Below, piece by piece: positions 48,084 to 59,034 of a stretch of DNA of 64,000 nucleotides (within the stretch, counting starts at the first letter, position 1; the number at the start of each line of letters is the position of its first letter). Source of the DNA: Sinohyriopsis cumingii (lineage: Eukaryota > Mollusca > Bivalvia > Unionida > Unionidae); the NCBI GenBank assembly GCA_028554795.2, contig CM068824.1, positions 164,542,130 through 164,606,129 of the forward strand. Direction: 5' to 3'. The notes beneath the pieces are model-generated. The model saw nothing but the letters and a program-made list of their open reading frames with translations. It ran no database searches and was not told where the DNA came from. A program made the position numbers and the translations under genes.

Positions 48084-48551
48084 TCATAGGTATGTTCCTG
48101 GTAACCTTAGGCCGCGACCCTTTTTTTTGCCGTATCGCCCTCCAGTTATTTTTTCTGCTATTTTGCTACCCACATGTCCAGCCGCACCTGCTAACGCACC
48201 CTTCGCCAATAACGCAGGAGCCGCCGCAGCAGCTTTTGCCGCCAAAGGAGCAGCAACAGTAGCTATTTTTGCAATTAATCCAGGAATTAATCCTAGCAGC
48301 GGGAAAATTCCACCAACTTTAACCATATCTTTGATGGCACCTGGACTAAGCTCATCGTGAACACCAGTATTTGCCGATTTAGCTTTTGTAAAACGTCCAT
48401 GTTGAGTTTTAGTTAACGCTAATTTATTTGGCCCACCATGAATCTGGGCATTTTTTAACATTAATTTTACTCCACAGGTTTTCGTTAAATTTGATTGAAG
48501 TTTTTTTATCGGATCCGGAGTCAGAGTCACACTAACATGATCGTATGGCAT
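48084..48551 (-). CDS. small basic virion protein with hydrophobic Ala/Gly-rich segment
   Basis: Intact, 155 residues from ATG 48551. N-terminal MPYDHVSVTLTPDPIKK, a middle with KNAQIHGGPNKLALTK, a long hydrophobic run (GGIFPLLGLIPGLIAKIATV) followed by an Ala-rich stretch (residues about 95-125), and a basic tail (GGRYGKKKGRGLRL). This pattern is standard for a small Polinton/adintovirus protein compared with adenovirus pX. It probably binds DNA or membranes inside the particle. Confidence 0.7.
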   Translation of the reverse strand: MPYDHVSVTLTPDPIKKLQSNLTKTCGVKLMLKNAQIHGGPNKLALTKTQHGRFTKAKSANTGVHDELSPGAIKDMVKVGGIFPLLGLIPGLIAKIATVAAPLAAKAAAAAPALLAKGALAGAAGHVGSKIAEKITGGRYGKKKGRGLRLPGTYL

Positions 48552-48618
48552 TTATAGTTATATGATTGATTTAAATTAATCTTCACATATTTTCCACGGG
48601 CGCGTCAATAATTCTCAT

Positions 48619-49983
48619 TCAGCCGCTGATGCCTTCCAAAAGCATAGTTCTGTCGCTTAGTATCACCGCGATCGCTCTAGCAGGTCCATTTGTGTTAATT
48701 CTGGCCTTAAAATGTATATCAACGACAGATTGTTTTACCAAATCAAGATGTTCTAGTGAAAAATAATAGATCGGATATAAATTTATAAAATCTAACTGTG
48801 ATATTTGCAATCCCATATCAACATTTTGATCTCACCCCATAAAACTCAGCAAGCGATGATATGCACGAGCTACTGAATAATTTGCAAAATTTATTGATAT
48901 TTCTTCTGACGGTTCTTGTTGTCCATTTATCCTTAGTGATACTTCGCTAGCAGCGAAATTGTCAAGTATCATATGACTACGTTTTTGATGATATCTGTTA
49001 GCATTTTGAAGAGCAATAAAGATGTGTCTAGGTGCAGAAACGCCTTGTTGTGATGCAATACGCCAAGTAAAAATACCATTAATATTTACGTCAATGACAT
49101 CAGTGGTTGTTGTTAACCATGACATAATTGATTTACCGCCCTGATCCATGAAAGACAGCAATTTTTGTTCTTCAATAATTGATGGAGTTATTGCTGGCAT
49201 CCAAAGTGTAAGTTTAGTTAATACCACCTTAGCATTATTAGCAACATCAGCACCAGCTTCATCAGCAACACCATCTCGCCAGATAGCATCATTGCTGTTA
49301 CCTTTTCAAAAAAACACAACTGTGTGTTTAGCTCCAAAAATTACTTTTCTAAAATTCCTACAAAATCCAAATATATGCGATAACGGAATTGCACAGGAAA
49401 ATCTTCTTTGATTACCTTGTAACATAGCTCTGCGTGTGGCAAATCCAAGGTTGTAATTAGCGTTAGTATTGATGATCATATCCTCGATAGTATCAACATT
49501 AACAGGAGGATCAGCACGATTTCGGGGTTGTCTAAAAACATACTGAGCATTATCAGCATTGTTAGAATTATCCTTGGCAAACATCATGCTAGGACCAGCT
49601 GATCTGGTAAAATCGTCTGAGTATCTAGCCAGTCCTATAACTGTCGTAGCAATATCAACATTATCTGTAATTGACTCAATTTCTCTTCCATCAATCATAT
49701 ATGTGGCGCTCTTAAATAATGCCATAATACCGTTGTTGACAAATCCTATTTTGAATCCTGCGTCATACTCAGTATTGTCTAGTTTTAAAAATTCACCAGT
49801 AACTTCGATAAATGCCTCAGATGGAAGAAAATATCTTGTTGTGTCATGAATTTGAATTTCAACTTGATTTTCCGTATTTGGCGTTACTGTGTCATACGAA
49901 TAATACTGAAAATCACACACAGACGTGTCCCTGCTTACGGGTTCGTCCATGTCAAATGCCTCATTGGATGTCCGTGCAAACAT
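48619..49983 (-). pseudogene. major capsid protein (double jelly roll, hexon-like), two in-frame TGAs
   Basis: One frame from ATG 49983 to TGA... end at 48619, 454 codons, interrupted by TGA at 49306-49308 and 48832-48834. Typical Polinton MCP landmarks: start FDMDEPVS, VEIQIHDTTRYFLPSEAFIE, GIMALFKSATYMIDGREIE, ARYSDDFTRSAGPSMMFAKD, AIPLSHIFGFCRNF, then LTLWMPAITPS, RHIFIALQNANR, and VDMGLQISQLDFINLYPIYY near the end. Length is normal. This protein would build the icosahedral shell. The first TGA probably replaces a Trp codon. As it stands only the first jelly roll could be made. Confidence 0.92.
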
Positions 49984-49995
49984 TTATTATAAAGA

Positions 49996-50481
49996 TTATC
50001 TTCTAAAACGAAGACCACTACCTGATATAAAACTAGTATTAATTGGTTCTTGACGTGCTATTTTATTAATTTCTTGATTTGTCAATTTATTTTCTTCCTG
50101 ATTCACTAATTCTGCTAGTCTTTGATTTGCCGCGCCATTTATTATTTTACTAACATCGCTAGGCATTACAGCAGTGCTAGGTAATTTGACCGGAGCCGCG
50201 ATTGTTTTTTTCTTGCGTATTAAGTTTAATAATCTATTTTTGATAACATCAACACCCTTACTGGCTAAATTACCAACACCAGAAAGAACCTTTTCGCCAA
50301 TTGATCCTATGGCTTTCATTCCAGCTTGTTTTAAAAAAGATCCAACTTTAGGAGCTATTCTTGTAAACAAACTTGTAACAATGTCGCCAAGTCCGTTTCC
50401 GTGAACATATTTGTACACGGTCAATCGAGAATTTACCACACGAATCTGTGTAGGTCTACAATGGTATTTGTGAACAATCAT
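49996..50481 (-). CDS. pVI-like minor virion protein
   Basis: 161 residues from ATG 50481 (a TTG six codons earlier is less likely). Contains GNGLGDIVTSLFTRIAPKVG, an amphipathic helix region (KAIGSIGEKVLSGVGNLASK), a basic stretch RKKK, and a C-terminal ISGSGLRFRR. Proteins of this style precede the capsid gene in Polintons and are compared with adenovirus protein VI. GNGLG and SGSG could be protease sites, which is inference. It lies 12 bp upstream of the capsid start and 19 bp after the gene before it. Confidence 0.68.
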   Translation of the reverse strand: MIVHKYHCRPTQIRVVNSRLTVYKYVHGNGLGDIVTSLFTRIAPKVGSFLKQAGMKAIGSIGEKVLSGVGNLASKGVDVIKNRLLNLIRKKKTIAAPVKLPSTAVMPSDVSKIINGAANQRLAELVNQEENKLTNQEINKIARQEPINTSFISGSGLRFRR

Positions 50482-50499
50482 TATGTATTTATCTAACAA

Positions 50500-51997
50500 C
50501 TAATCGCTGTAATCATCAATGATTTCTTCGATGAGATTTCTGTAAACGTGAACATGTACGATACCACCGCGAAATAATCGCTGACAAATGTCGGTTGCCT
50601 CGTTGGTTATTTCCAGCTCGTTTTCCTCCAATAAGGACTTCTAGCTGAGATACATCGTTAACAACGCTATCAGGACAAATAGTATTATAACCACTACCGG
50701 TAGCGCCAGGCGATTGTGCTGGTAAGAAAAATTCTTCTCTGGATGCAGCTGTTCGTTGTAACACACGTTTTCTAAATTCCTTATAATCTGGATCTTCAAG
50801 ATTAACTCGATCACCTGTATGGGCAAAATATACCGCAGAAATCCAGTCATTTTCGCTGACTTTACTAACATAAATTTTTTTCAGATGATCTCCTTTATTA
50901 TCGTAGCCAAATGCAGCAACGTAAGCCAATTCATCTTGATCTGATTTAATTTTATTGATAGTTTCATCTTTAAAAAATACATTAGTCATAACACCCTGCA
51001 TTGTTGATTGATCTGGTGGAACAACAAATTCTTCCTCAGGTTGTTTTTGTGGAACGACAAATTCTTTCTCAGGGTGTTGTTTCAGATAATTTACTTTTTC
51101 GATAAATTTTTTATAATCTGGATTATTTGGATCAACTTTTTTATTTGTGTGAGCAAAATATAAGTAAGTTGGCCATTTATCTTCATTAACATTATTGACA
51201 TATTTTGATATTAAATATTTATCTCGAGAATCATAATCATGTGCAGCAATTTCAGCTACTCTATCAAGATTTTTTAATGACTTACTGGCATCTGATTTAA
51301 ACATAATTTTGGGTACTGTCTCTTCTATCGGCGCTTGTTCAATTATTTTTTTTACAGGTTCAGTTGGCAACGGTTGTGATGCAAAATAATTTACCATATC
51401 AATAAACTTAATATATTCAGGATCATCATTTCTAACTTTACTAACACCTTTATACACAAAATATATCCATCTTGCCCACTTTTCGCGAGATACAGGTTGA
51501 TCGGCGTATTCAGATTTTAAAAAATCTTTTTGTTTATCTCTATCATAATTATCTGCGGTAAATTTAGCCAATTCATAAGGTTTCATTAATTTTATCTCAT
51601 TGATAGCATCATCAGTAAATTTTTCAGCCCCAGAAACTTTACCAGCGGCGTCTTCAACATCAGCTTGAGGTATGCCAGATTTAGGTCTAGCAGCTGGTAC
51701 AAGTTGAACTACAGGTGCAGCTGCAGCCTGAGGTCGAGTTTGCTCCTCGATTTGTTTTAACATAGGAAGAATACCGCGTTTTCTCACATCAGGATCTTCA
51801 ACATCTCCAAGTAAGACTCGCTCGGTGGTTTTAGTTATTGGTTCAAATAATTCTGTTGATAATTCCCTAAATCCACTTTTTGCATCCTCAACTGCTTTTA
51901 TTTTTCTCTTTACAGATTCTTTCACTGGAAGATATTTTTTTATTGCTGCTAATCGCTCTCGTGCTAATCTAGCAGAATGTGGTTCTCCAACACTCAT
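50500..51997 (-). pseudogene. three-repeat structural protein of unknown function
   Basis: Starts ATG 51997, 46 bp from the right TIR, first gene of the leftward block. The N-terminal 125 residues are helical and Lys/Glu-rich. Three diverged repeats follow at residues about 127-205, 232-305 and 340-413. Each has a YD..DK.. helix, a W (KWARWIYF, KWPTYLYFAHT, DWISAVYFAHT) and an acidic (D/N)PDYKKF motif. After GGK at about 50630 the frame shifts. The intended end is probably the frame reading NEATDICQRLFRGGIVHVHV to TAG at 50500; the 493-codon ORF instead runs to 50516 in the wrong frame. Family not recognised. Confidence 0.7.
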
Positions 51998-52042
51998 TAT
52001 ACAAATAATTTTTAATTTATAATAGTAAAATTATCAAGTTAG

Positions 52043-52284
52043 ATTTTAACATGTACAGCAGCAGAAGGGGTGGACTACCTTAATGCGGGCTCGTAATAAC
52101 GAAACAAATTTGCCTGCGCACTGATGTTTTTATGACACACACGTAGTCACATATGGTCTGTTGTATCGAAAATAACACGTCGTAGCAGCCTTTAGAATTG
52201 GAATTGGAGGTTTCTTACAAATTAATTTTTGTAGCAGCCTCCTATTCAACAAATAATCGAGGTCTGTCCACCCCTTCTGCTGCT
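52043..52284 (-). repeat. Polinton right terminal inverted repeat
   Basis: Partner of 37341-37582. The internal inverted motif AGCAGCAGAAGGGGTGGAC lies at 52057-52075, with the outer copy at 52266-52284. The flanking repeat CCAGAAAG follows at 52285. Confidence 0.95.
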
Positions 52285-52292
52285 CCAGAAAG

Positions 52293-52824
52293 TCACAAGA
52301 ATAAACACAACATATTTCTGAGGTAATCTTGCATCTTACCGGCCAAGCTTTTTGCCACTTTGGTCACAGTTTAGATTTGTCTCATATTTGGTAAAGAAGG
52401 TATTTCATTAGTTTTAGGCAGGTTCCTTAAGAAATGAAATCTGCCTATATTATTGAAGTGATTTGCCTAGCTTGTTATTTCATTGTAGAATACACTTTTC
52501 ATTTCAATAAAACTTGGGAAATAGGTTTTTTTAAATCTTGGATGCATTTGATTATGAACTAGAACTTTGCACATTAACTGTCCTATATCTTTGGAAAGAA
52601 TTTGTTTCACAATGTAGTAAAATAGGTAAAATCTATAATGTAAAATTTTGGGAGACAGGATTATGTTCTAATAACACTGCACAAACCAGCATAGTGAAAT
52701 GGCCAACTGTTCTTAAAGCCAGATGAGCAATTTCAAGCTTTCTTGGGCCTCCTGTTGCAGGCTGATTGACACAAATATAGCAACACCACTACATGAAATA
52801 TAAACCTGCTATAGAATACTTATA
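52293..52824. other. no recognised feature
   Basis: AT-rich flank to the right of the Polinton, with only short random ORFs. Confidence 0.45.
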
Positions 52825-52947
52825 GGTTACTGCATTTGTATGGGAAAATATGAGCGAGTTTTGGGATGGAATACTGCACGACCTTGGGAGTGCAGTATAT
52901 CCTTCCGTCAAAACGAGTTCATATTTTCCCATACAAATGCAGTAACC
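52825..52947. repeat. large hairpin-forming inverted repeat
   Basis: Arms of about 55 bp starting GGTTACTGCATTTGTATGGG and ending in its reverse complement flank a loop of about 11 bp (GACCTTGGGAG). The arms are imperfect in the middle (GAGTTTTGGGATGG against CCTTCCGTCAAAACGAG). It looks like a foldback/MITE-type element. Confidence 0.85.
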
Positions 52948-55900
52948 TTTTTATTATATGATCATTTTTTAAAAATTCTACGTAAGGCTTAATTATATAA
53001 ACAAAATACACTACAAGAAACAACGTAAATGAATGTATGCCGCATTCCAAACTAAATACACAAGCGCATATTCATCATTACACAAATCAACATTATTACT
53101 GCACACATAACTTCGCCCAGATAAATTTGAACTTTGTCATGCGCTCGACATAACTTTCGAAAGAAAATGGCGTGTCTAGTTAAAATTGAAATTTGGAGTC
53201 ATATTGTGAATGAAAGTGCATTGCAACAACTATTCCATTTGATCTGGAATGAATAGATTTTGGTATTTTTCTCGATTCTAGGAAATTTCGTGATTATTGA
53301 CTGGATTTGTATGTGATGATTCCACATGAAATACACAAGATTTAATAAGCTAGGGAGAAGCACGCTGACATCAGCAAATGTGTTTCTGTCTCTGTCACTG
53401 AATGTTTGAAATCATAATGTGGGAAAAATATGAAGTCTTTCTATTGCAATTATCAAAAAGACGCTATGGAATTTAAAGCTTATTTCATTTTGAGTGCAGT
53501 ATGGGGGATGCAACTGCACTTATCATTGAAATTACAGCACAATTTTGAAATGTGTAATCCAGATTGAAAACCTATGACATGGCTCATGTAATTCGGATTT
53601 GCAGAATTAAGAAAATACATTTTGAGGAAATTCAGGATGTAAAACTGTAAGTATATTTTATTTTGCCATTCTTATCACCAGCTAAAGAAGAGAGTATATG
53701 ACTTGTCACTTGTATGTTTTTTGTAAGGTCCTTATCTTGCGTCTGTTATATAATGTAGCTAGCCTAAATCCGTAACATTGTATCAACGCGGAATGTGCCA
53801 AAGCAGCTGGTATGTGGCAGTCCACGAAACATGTTTTATTTATTCAGAAATAAATTTAAACAACCATAATGTAAAGAGCCTCTTACGCGAGTGTACATGA
53901 TTTGTGTACAAATCAAAAGTGCTGGCGTCTGCGTCCATTGTTTGTTTACAACAGAAAGTAGTTCCTTTATGCACGTGAATGCTATATGTGTATTGTTGCG
54001 CGAGTTCAGTATCGTGTAATACTGAACGAGTCTGACAATGTAAAGTTAACTGGGAAAAAAATGAGCATATAATAAATTACATTACTGGATGAAAGGCTGG
54101 ACCTTCTTGACCACTGAGCAGCCTTAAATTCCTTTGCCATTATAGCTACAACCAAACAGAGAATCTAAGTCTCTTAACCCATATTTAATATAGAGCATCA
54201 TTTTAGTGATGACAGGATTCAGTGGTGCACTGTGTGATCCATTAAGTTTAAACTTAAGTTCTGCTAGCTCTAAAATAAAATATTTAAAAAAAGAAACTTT
54301 AATGAAAACAAAAGGCAAAGTGGACCTGAGAGTGCTCACCTGGGTGATATTTGCCTCAATGCCAAACATGAAAACAACTGGTCAAGAAATCTGGGTGAGT
54401 GGGATACTTTCTGTTGAAATTTCTTAGAATGCTGTTGATCCTTGGAGGTTCGAGGTTCTGCCTTGAGAACTCTTTGAATATAAAAAAATTGTCCCTGAAA
54501 AATCTTTGAGTTCTGCTAAAAACTGCTTGAATTTATCTGTGGGAATTCATAATGTTTAAAGTGAATAAAATATAAACCTTTTCAGTTATGAATAAATAAC
54601 ACACAAGGCTGGTAGTTACCAGATGGAGCATTGTCACTTTTGCCAGAGGAGCAGTTGTTTTCTTCAACTTTTGTATGTATTTATACAGTGATAAATAAAG
54701 TAACATATGGAGAAACTTCAATATATCCTTGAAAATGTAAAGAAGTCCTTGAACAGTTGCTTAAAAAAACAATCTCAAGGGCTGTATGAGCCATGTCCTC
54801 TAAGCAGTTTGTGAGAAGGCTTTTATATCAAGATTATTTAATGATTCCCCCCCACCCCCATTTTAGTAATGGTAGCCATATTGGATAATAGACTTCACTG
54901 AACAAATTTGTAACACCATGATAGCCTAATGCTCTCTGTAAAATCATGTGCAAATTGGTCAAGTAGTTTTTAGGATGCTGCAAATACGACAGTTATGTGA
55001 ACAGTTGATGAACAATGGATGATGGACCATGTGGCCTTATGGACAAGAGAGCTAAAAGGAATAAAAAGATGACACCCTAAGACCTGCCATGTTGGTGGAT
55101 AATGTGACAGCCAAGCCATATTTAGTCTTTTGTGACATTATAAAAAAGAAATGTACTGAGTTTGAATGGACATAGACTACACACAGATGTTTTAATTTTA
55201 AACTAAGCCACTCTTGTATTGTATGATTAGAAAACACAGGTGTGAATACTTTAAATGTGTTGTTAAAAACAAAAGTTAAAAACTTTTAATTAATAGATTT
55301 ATTTTGGTTATCACTGTACGCATAGTAGCATTGATTAGCAAACACTGTACTAACTACTGTGTTATAAATAAACTTGTATCTTGTCCATGTCTGATGTTAC
55401 TTGAAGAGCAAAACAAATTAACTGTCAAATGCTTGTCGACTTTAAATGTACAATAAGCAAACATAATACTGACTTAGTGTATTGTTTAAAAATGGCAAAT
55501 GCTAAATTATAAAACTGTATCATTATCATATTGTATTGCACAAAATAAAGTTTTGGAGCATGAACTGTTACTAAGAGAAATATTTACACATCGTTGCAAA
55601 ATCAATCCTTGTGCAACTTTAACAAAATACATCAAACATAGTGGAAAAATGTGAAGATAACATTTGTTTGCACAAGTTAATGGACCCACATAATATTTAC
55701 AGGCACATGTATTAATCTGATTTTATGAATTAATTCCATGGACTGTATTTATATGTAAAACTATCAGGTTCAGTAACTTAAGTGCCATCATGTAAATGCA
55801 ACAACAAATGATAAATGCATATAAACTTTGGAAAATTTTTGCCAACATTTGTTAATATGCATAACAACAGACATCAAATCTGAACGGGTTTTGTTCACCT

Positions 55901-56218
55901 TTAATGCATGAAGACTGCACTCCAAATTGTTGGCCTTTTTTTCGTTTCTTCAATGAAAAAGTGATATTATATTGAACAGCTGTTGTAAGAAGCAAGTGCC
56001 TGACCATTCAGTGAACTTTAGCAACTGACAGATCACCTACATACATTTTTTCTATTGATTTCAAGTTTTTCTTTTGAAGATGTCAATACTCTATTATACA
56101 ATAAATTTCAATTGATAGTAAAATTGATAGTTAAAACTTCCTAATTGTTTACCAATTACCAATTAGTAAACCACAGCAATATAGGTATGACACATGACCT
56201 AGATTCCAACCAATAAGA
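52948..56218. other. intergenic, no recognised gene
   Basis: AT-rich. A second short palindrome, GTTCAGTAT ... ATACTGAAC, lies at about 54006-54030. A C-rich patch is at 54847-54860. Several short ORFs (54124-54369, 55507-55689) have no family features. Confidence 0.45.
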
Positions 56219-56231
56219 GATCCACTGGTAG

Positions 56232-56438
56232 TTGTTGTTCTAGGGTTTAATGCCATTTTTCAGCACAAGATAGGCTATACATGGCGGCCAGTATAACTGG
56301 TGGAGGAAGAACCCAGGAAGAACCACCAACCCATGAGAAGCTACTGGCAGGCTTTCCCACGTACCCACGTTGACAGAGGTGAGATGGCAATGATCCGGAA
56401 CAGTGAGCACTTTAGAACACTCAGCCACTTGGGGCCCC
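56232..56438 (-). mobile_element. SINE family 2, antisense, full copy with 13-bp TSD
   Basis: From TTGTTGTT-type tail through CACAAGATAGGCTATACATGG to the antisense tRNA head ending CACTTGGGGCCCC. The direct repeat GATCCACTGGTAG at 56219-56231 and 56439-56451 is a clear target duplication. Confidence 0.9.
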
Positions 56439-56451
56439 GATCCACTGGTAG

Positions 56452-57520
56452 TAGATATGTGAATCCTGGCATCCCCCCCCCTCCAAAGCAGCTTTATGTG
56501 GCTAGAATCCTTCGGCACCTACAAGTGTTTTCAAGAGTAACCCTTTCAGATGGGCAACCTTCTAACAAGACCAGTGGCTGTCATATTAGTGCAAAACTGT
56601 TAAATGTACCATCCATGAGCGGCCACATGATAGGGTTTTACAGTAGAAAACTTGTGAATATTTGTTAATTTCTAAATTCAACACACTGACATTGTTCCAA
56701 CATGCCTAAAACTTTAGTCCATAGAAAGAGGTAAGTAATCTGATTATCCTAACTGATGTGTTTCTTTGATGCTAGGATTTGTTACTTTATTAATTATTGA
56801 ATATTATTACCACTGATAATGCTAACCACTAGATCAATAGTATTGTTACACACAATACTGGTTGCCATAACATAGCATAAAAAGGGTATGTTGGCACAGA
56901 TTATAAAAAAAGGTTGATCATGTGTCAGTCTCACCTCCTTTGTAAACATAGAGCATTTTGTGTAATAACTACAAATTACCAAAGGAATAAGTTGTACAAA
57001 GGGCAAACTGTTGTCAGAATTTTACATTTAAAAGTGAATTAAATTTAACTAAATGAAAAGAGGGAGAGTCCTTTGATCACTGCCAAAAAATTCGATGTCA
57101 GAAACATTCAAACATAATCAATTTCACATCATACAGCAGTGGGAAAAATGGAATCAATAAACATTGCCACAGCCAGAGGTCTGTGCTCTAATTTTATTGA
57201 CAAGATGGTTTTCAATCACGACCAATCCATATTCAAAATTATTTTTAATAACACTGATAGTTTTCAAACTGGTTACATAATCTGCCTTTTAGTTTTAAAA
57301 TAAAAAATAAAATATTTAAAAATTAGTTGCATCTTTCATACTTTATATGAAATTATTACTCACAACAGTGTGATCCCACTCTGGGAAGGCCACTCTCTTA
57401 TAGCACCAATTCCTGCTGCAGAAAGGGTGGCCTTAATGGGGGTGGGGGCAGGGCACTGTAATAACAACCTGCCCAGATATTAAGATAATGGCAACACCTG
57501 TCATATCAGTTACATAATAA
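56452..57520. other. no recognised feature
   Basis: AT-rich sequence without gene signatures. A local hairpin around 57390-57435 (GGAAGGCCACTCT ... AGGGTGGCCTT) is discussed as a possible TIR relic. Confidence 0.4.
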
Positions 57521-57676
57521 TGTTCCCACCATGTCATGGTCATACGAAATAGACTGACCATACCAGAACCATGTTACCCTGTCATGGTCATACGAAATAG
57601 ACTAAAATACTGACCATACCAGAACCATGTTACCCTGTCATGGTCATACGAAATAGACTAAAATACCAGAACCATG
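57521..57676. repeat. about 60-bp repeat, 2.5 copies
   Basis: Copies of CCTGTCATGGTCATACGAAA plus TAGACTAAAATACTGACC with CAGAACCATGTTAC between. Few copies and short. Confidence 0.8.
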
Positions 57677-59030
57677 AGTTCTGATAACTCAACAAGTATT
57701 ACTGCATGAAGCTCAAATGGAAGTTGGCTTAATTATATTTAAAATATGTCTTTTATATTTTGCAAATTATTGCCATATTTATAAATTTTCCAATGGAAAT
57801 CAGGTTGCAGAGGGTTTCCAGCAAATACTGGCGCCACAAATTCCTTAAATTGCCAAAGTTTATAAATCATAATAGTAATACATCATAAGGTAAAATATAT
57901 ATACATTACATAAATGTAAAAACACTTTCCAATATTATGATTAACTAGACATATGGGAACACATATATAAGGAAGAACAGAGAAAAATACAAACTTTTTA
58001 TGAACTTTTCCTTTGAAACCAAATTTTTTAAAACTACCTATATTAACTGAAATCAATACAAGACATGCAGAATCATCTTTATACAATAATTTTACATTTC
58101 ATGATGGTTACAAATGACAAAAACAGTTTTCATGAAAAATGATACAGTGACCTCAACTGTATCCAACCTCTGTTTTCCATGCTAATAGCAAAAAAATTTG
58201 GAACACGTTTCTTTCCTCACTTAACATTATGTTCAACTGACATTGTCACACCCTGATCCTGACGTCTTACCAATTCATTTATCTGGTGTTAATCTTCCTT
58301 GACCTAATCTGATGTCTGCCCTGATATACCTTGGTGACACAGTAAAGTAATAAAGAATTGCCGACACCTGTACCTGATCAACGGTCAAGGAGAATTATAT
58401 TTATCCAATAGGCAATAGTAAGACAAAGCAGACATGTCAAACAATGAACTGTATGTCTTTAAGTAAAATCTGTGTAACTGAAGATTTTTTTTAGTTAAAT
58501 GGACATCATCAGAAAACACAACGATGATAACCTTAAATGTGAACTTTTCATCACATTCATATGACAAAGAACACAATCATTTGAAAGAATCAGAACTAAT
58601 TACAAACAGGTATACTCATAAATAAGGCTTTTTTCTCATTTCAAGAAAATCATGATCAATCAATATTATCATGTTATCAATTGCACACCATATGACTCTA
58701 CATGCACACACACAAAGAGCAAAAAGTGTACGTGCAAATTCTATATTGTGGATTTATTTATTGCATCAAAACAAGACTCAATTTTGATGTTTTATTTAGC
58801 TGAAATCCAATGCTACGATCAACAGTCAGTGCACATTTATGGTATAAATGCAAATTATTTTTTAATAATGGTATTACAAGTGCATTTGTTTATACATTAT
58901 AAGAATTCCTTGAGGGGATTGAGACTCTAATGTGTGAAAAGAATTGCCAGGGCTTCACGATAAGACTATTTCTTCCTTTTCAATTCTGCCGAGTGTTGAT
59001 ATTCTTCATCACAAATATGTTCAAATTAAC
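57677..59030. other. no recognised feature
   Basis: AT-rich intergenic sequence; only short ORFs without family features. Confidence 0.4.
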
Positions 59031-59034
59031 TGCT

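Larger units (their letters stand above)
37340..52285. mobile_element. Polinton/Maverick (adintovirus-like) element, complete with TIRs
   Basis: A 14.9-kb unit bounded by about 242-bp inverted repeats. It encodes a packaging ATPase, DDE integrase, B-type DNA polymerase motifs, adenain-like protease and double-jelly-roll capsid protein, the hallmark set of Polintons/adintoviruses. The direct repeat CCAGAAAG flanks it at 37333-37340 and 52285-52292. If the terminal G/C pair belongs to the element, a 6-bp duplication CAGAAA remains, the length usual for Polintons. The element looks richer in CpG than its flanks. Many genes carry stops or shifts, so this copy is probably inactive. Confidence 0.93.

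Noticed and set aside
50641..50871. Minus-strand ORF ending in a hydrophobic segment inside the 493-codon gene
   Set aside because: It overlaps the third repeat of the longer protein in another frame; the hydrophobic end is likely a shadow.
37340..52285. Recoded stop codons (TAA/TAG/TGA read as sense) in the element
   Set aside because: All three stops occur inside genes and also end genes, and frameshifts are as common as stops, so decay explains it better.
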